7,611 nucleotides of DNA from an uncultured Eubacterium sp. (GTDB lineage: Bacteria; Bacillota; Clostridia; Lachnospirales; Lachnospiraceae): contig CABRZK010000111.1 of the NCBI GenBank assembly GCA_902475415.1, forward strand, positions 1-7,611, in the 5' to 3' direction. Positions 7,164-7,611 of the stretch are shown piece by piece. How positions within the stretch are numbered: position 1 is the stretch's first letter; every line of letters begins with the position of its first letter. The position numbers and the translations under genes were made by a program. The notes under the pieces were generated by a model, which had not been told where the DNA came from, made no database searches, and saw nothing but the letters and a program-made list of their open reading frames with translations.

Positions 7164-7192
7164 ATTATAGCATTGATATGAATGCAATTCAA
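7164..7192 (-). promoter_or_regulatory. Strong candidate sigma-A promoter for the NSS transporter gene
   Basis: On the minus strand, TTGAAT (7192-7187) is followed by exactly 17 nt and a perfect TATAAT (7169-7164). The predicted start near 7157 is just outside the palindromic repeat 6972-7153, giving a leader of about 220 nt before the ATG at 6935. No comparable promoter was seen between the repeat and the ATG. Confidence 0.7.
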
Positions 7193-7197
7193 GGAAT

Positions 7198-7262
7198 ACT
7201 GATAAAAAACTGATAACATTCTTTTTTTACTTCAAAGTCAACTTCAATGTCACTTCAAACAA
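7198..7262. promoter_or_regulatory. Helically phased direct repeats upstream of the transporter promoter
   Basis: ACTGATAA occurs at 7198 and 7209 (11-nt period). ACTTCAA occurs at 7229, 7241 and 7252 (12- and 11-nt periods). An A6 tract (7204-7209) and a T7 tract (7222-7228) lie among them. The array starts 6 nt upstream of the -35 hexamer and runs to about -105. Spacing of about one DNA turn suits a regulator binding one face of the helix, or intrinsically curved DNA. The regulator is unknown. Confidence 0.45.
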
Positions 7263-7263
7263 C

Positions 7264-7290
7264 CTTGCTTGGCACACTGTGCCACGCGAG
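7264..7290. repeat. GC-rich 12-bp stem-loop
   Basis: TGGCAC (7270-7275) and GTGCCA (7279-7284) are perfect complements around ACT. After one mismatch the stem continues with CTTGC (7264-7268) against GCGAG (7286-7290), one pair being G-T. No T-tract follows on either strand, so it is not a classical terminator. Its sequence partly recurs inverted at 7467-7487. Confidence 0.65.
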
Positions 7291-7376
7291 CATTCACATA
7301 GTGGAAAATCACTGTTACGACTCACGCATACTCAAGTGGATAAAAATATTTGTAGTATTATAAATGTTCACAAACA

Positions 7377-7462
7377 ATAAACATACAAGAAAAGATGATC
7401 AGTCTTATCATGATGGAGTGAAACTCCTTCAATTAGACTATTCATCTTTTTGTTATGTATAT
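7377..7462. repeat. Long imperfect hairpin at the centre of the right-end repeat region
   Basis: The core stem pairs AAAAGATGA (7390-7398) with TCATCTTTT (7442-7450), 9 bp perfect. It continues inward through AGTCT/AGACT (7401-7405 with 7435-7439) to GGAG/CTCC (7415-7418 with 7424-7427), closed by a TGAAA loop. Outward, 7377-7389 and 7451-7462 still pair imperfectly. On the plus strand the core stem ends in TTTTT (7447-7451), so it could terminate transcription rightward. No gene lies to its left on that strand after 2688. It may be a terminator, a small structured RNA, or the centre of a non-autonomous element. Confidence 0.6.
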
Positions 7463-7465
7463 TTT

Positions 7466-7611
7466 ACGCGTGCGACACAGTGTTCGTAAACTTTCAAGCA
7501 CGCATAGTCTAACGGCGCCACGGTGTAAATGCGAAAAAGCTGGAAACAGAAATCCAATGCAAGACGGTAGGTCGATTTTCGTCATTGGAGCGAGCATAGC
7601 TTCGCCTCCGG
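7466..7611. repeat. Non-coding right-end segment with several short inverted repeats, continuing past the window
   Basis: GCGTGC (7468-7473) is complementary to GCACGC (7498-7503). CCAATG (7554-7559) is complementary to CATTGG (7583-7588). 7587-7609 forms a bulged stem (GGAG..GAGC with GCTTCGCCTCC). The stretch 7467-7487 read on the minus strand resembles 7272-7290, sharing ACACTGTG and CACGCG. The minus strand is open from the edge to a TAG near 7510 (about 33 codons), but its composition and lack of a start suggest repeat sequence rather than a gene. I see no convincing gene, promoter or RNA here. Confidence 0.45.

Noticed and set aside
6954..7187. 77-codon minus-strand open frame upstream of the transporter
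   Set aside because: It crosses the promoter's TATAAT and the palindromic repeat, has a Cys-rich implausible composition and lacks a ribosome site.
7264..7290. Intrinsic terminator
   Set aside because: The stem is strong, but no T-tract follows on either strand.
7359..7364. Plus-strand TATAAA as a promoter for the 7377-7462 hairpin
   Set aside because: No acceptable -35 hexamer lies 16-18 nt upstream, so it is mentioned only as a weak possibility and not annotated.
7395..7421. Eight-codon ATG-to-TGA frame inside the long hairpin, possible leader peptide
   Set aside because: There is no ribosome site, no run of one regulatory codon and no downstream plus-strand gene in the window to attenuate.

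Overview
The window looks like chromosomal DNA from a gut Firmicute, most likely a Lachnospiraceae-type organism (Blautia/Dorea/Ruminococcus neighbourhood). This is an inference from moderate-to-low GC, Firmicute-style GGAGG ribosome binding sites, the gene types (GH2 beta-galactosidase, GreA, LeuT-type transporter) and gene-free gaps packed with long imperfect palindromes. No database search was possible, so the taxonomic call is soft.

Layout. Positions 1-2688 (+) hold most of a large GH2 beta-galactosidase whose 5' end lies outside the window. The gap 2689-3112, between convergent genes, holds a 177-bp palindromic element (2729-2905) and a diverged copy (about 2987-3092) of a repeat that recurs near the right end. 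Three genes follow, all on the minus strand and read right to left: an NSS/SNF sodium-coupled transporter (6935-5571), a GreA-family elongation factor (5400-4897), and an unrecognised polytopic membrane protein with a Ser/Asp-rich linker and a probable external C-terminal domain (4726 or 4801 to 3113). The gaps between them are about 95-170 nt and greA has its own promoter candidate, so they look like separate co-directional units rather than one operon.

The right end (6936-7611) has no convincing gene but is rich in structure. It contains a 182-bp palindromic repeat (6972-7153) that lies inside the transporter's predicted 5' leader, a good sigma-A promoter (7164-7192) just outside that repeat, helically phased direct repeats (7198-7262) upstream of the promoter, and nested inverted repeats (7264-7611) centred on a long hairpin at 7377-7462.

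How it fits together. The beta-galactosidase would hydrolyse beta-galactosides in the cytoplasm. The transporter would import an amino acid or amine using the sodium gradient. GreA is a housekeeping RNA polymerase rescue factor. Nothing ties these into one pathway. I see no defence system, CRISPR array, phage gene, transposase, tRNA or rRNA. The most unusual content is the non-coding repeat landscape, especially the repeat embedded in the transporter leader, and the unassigned membrane protein.
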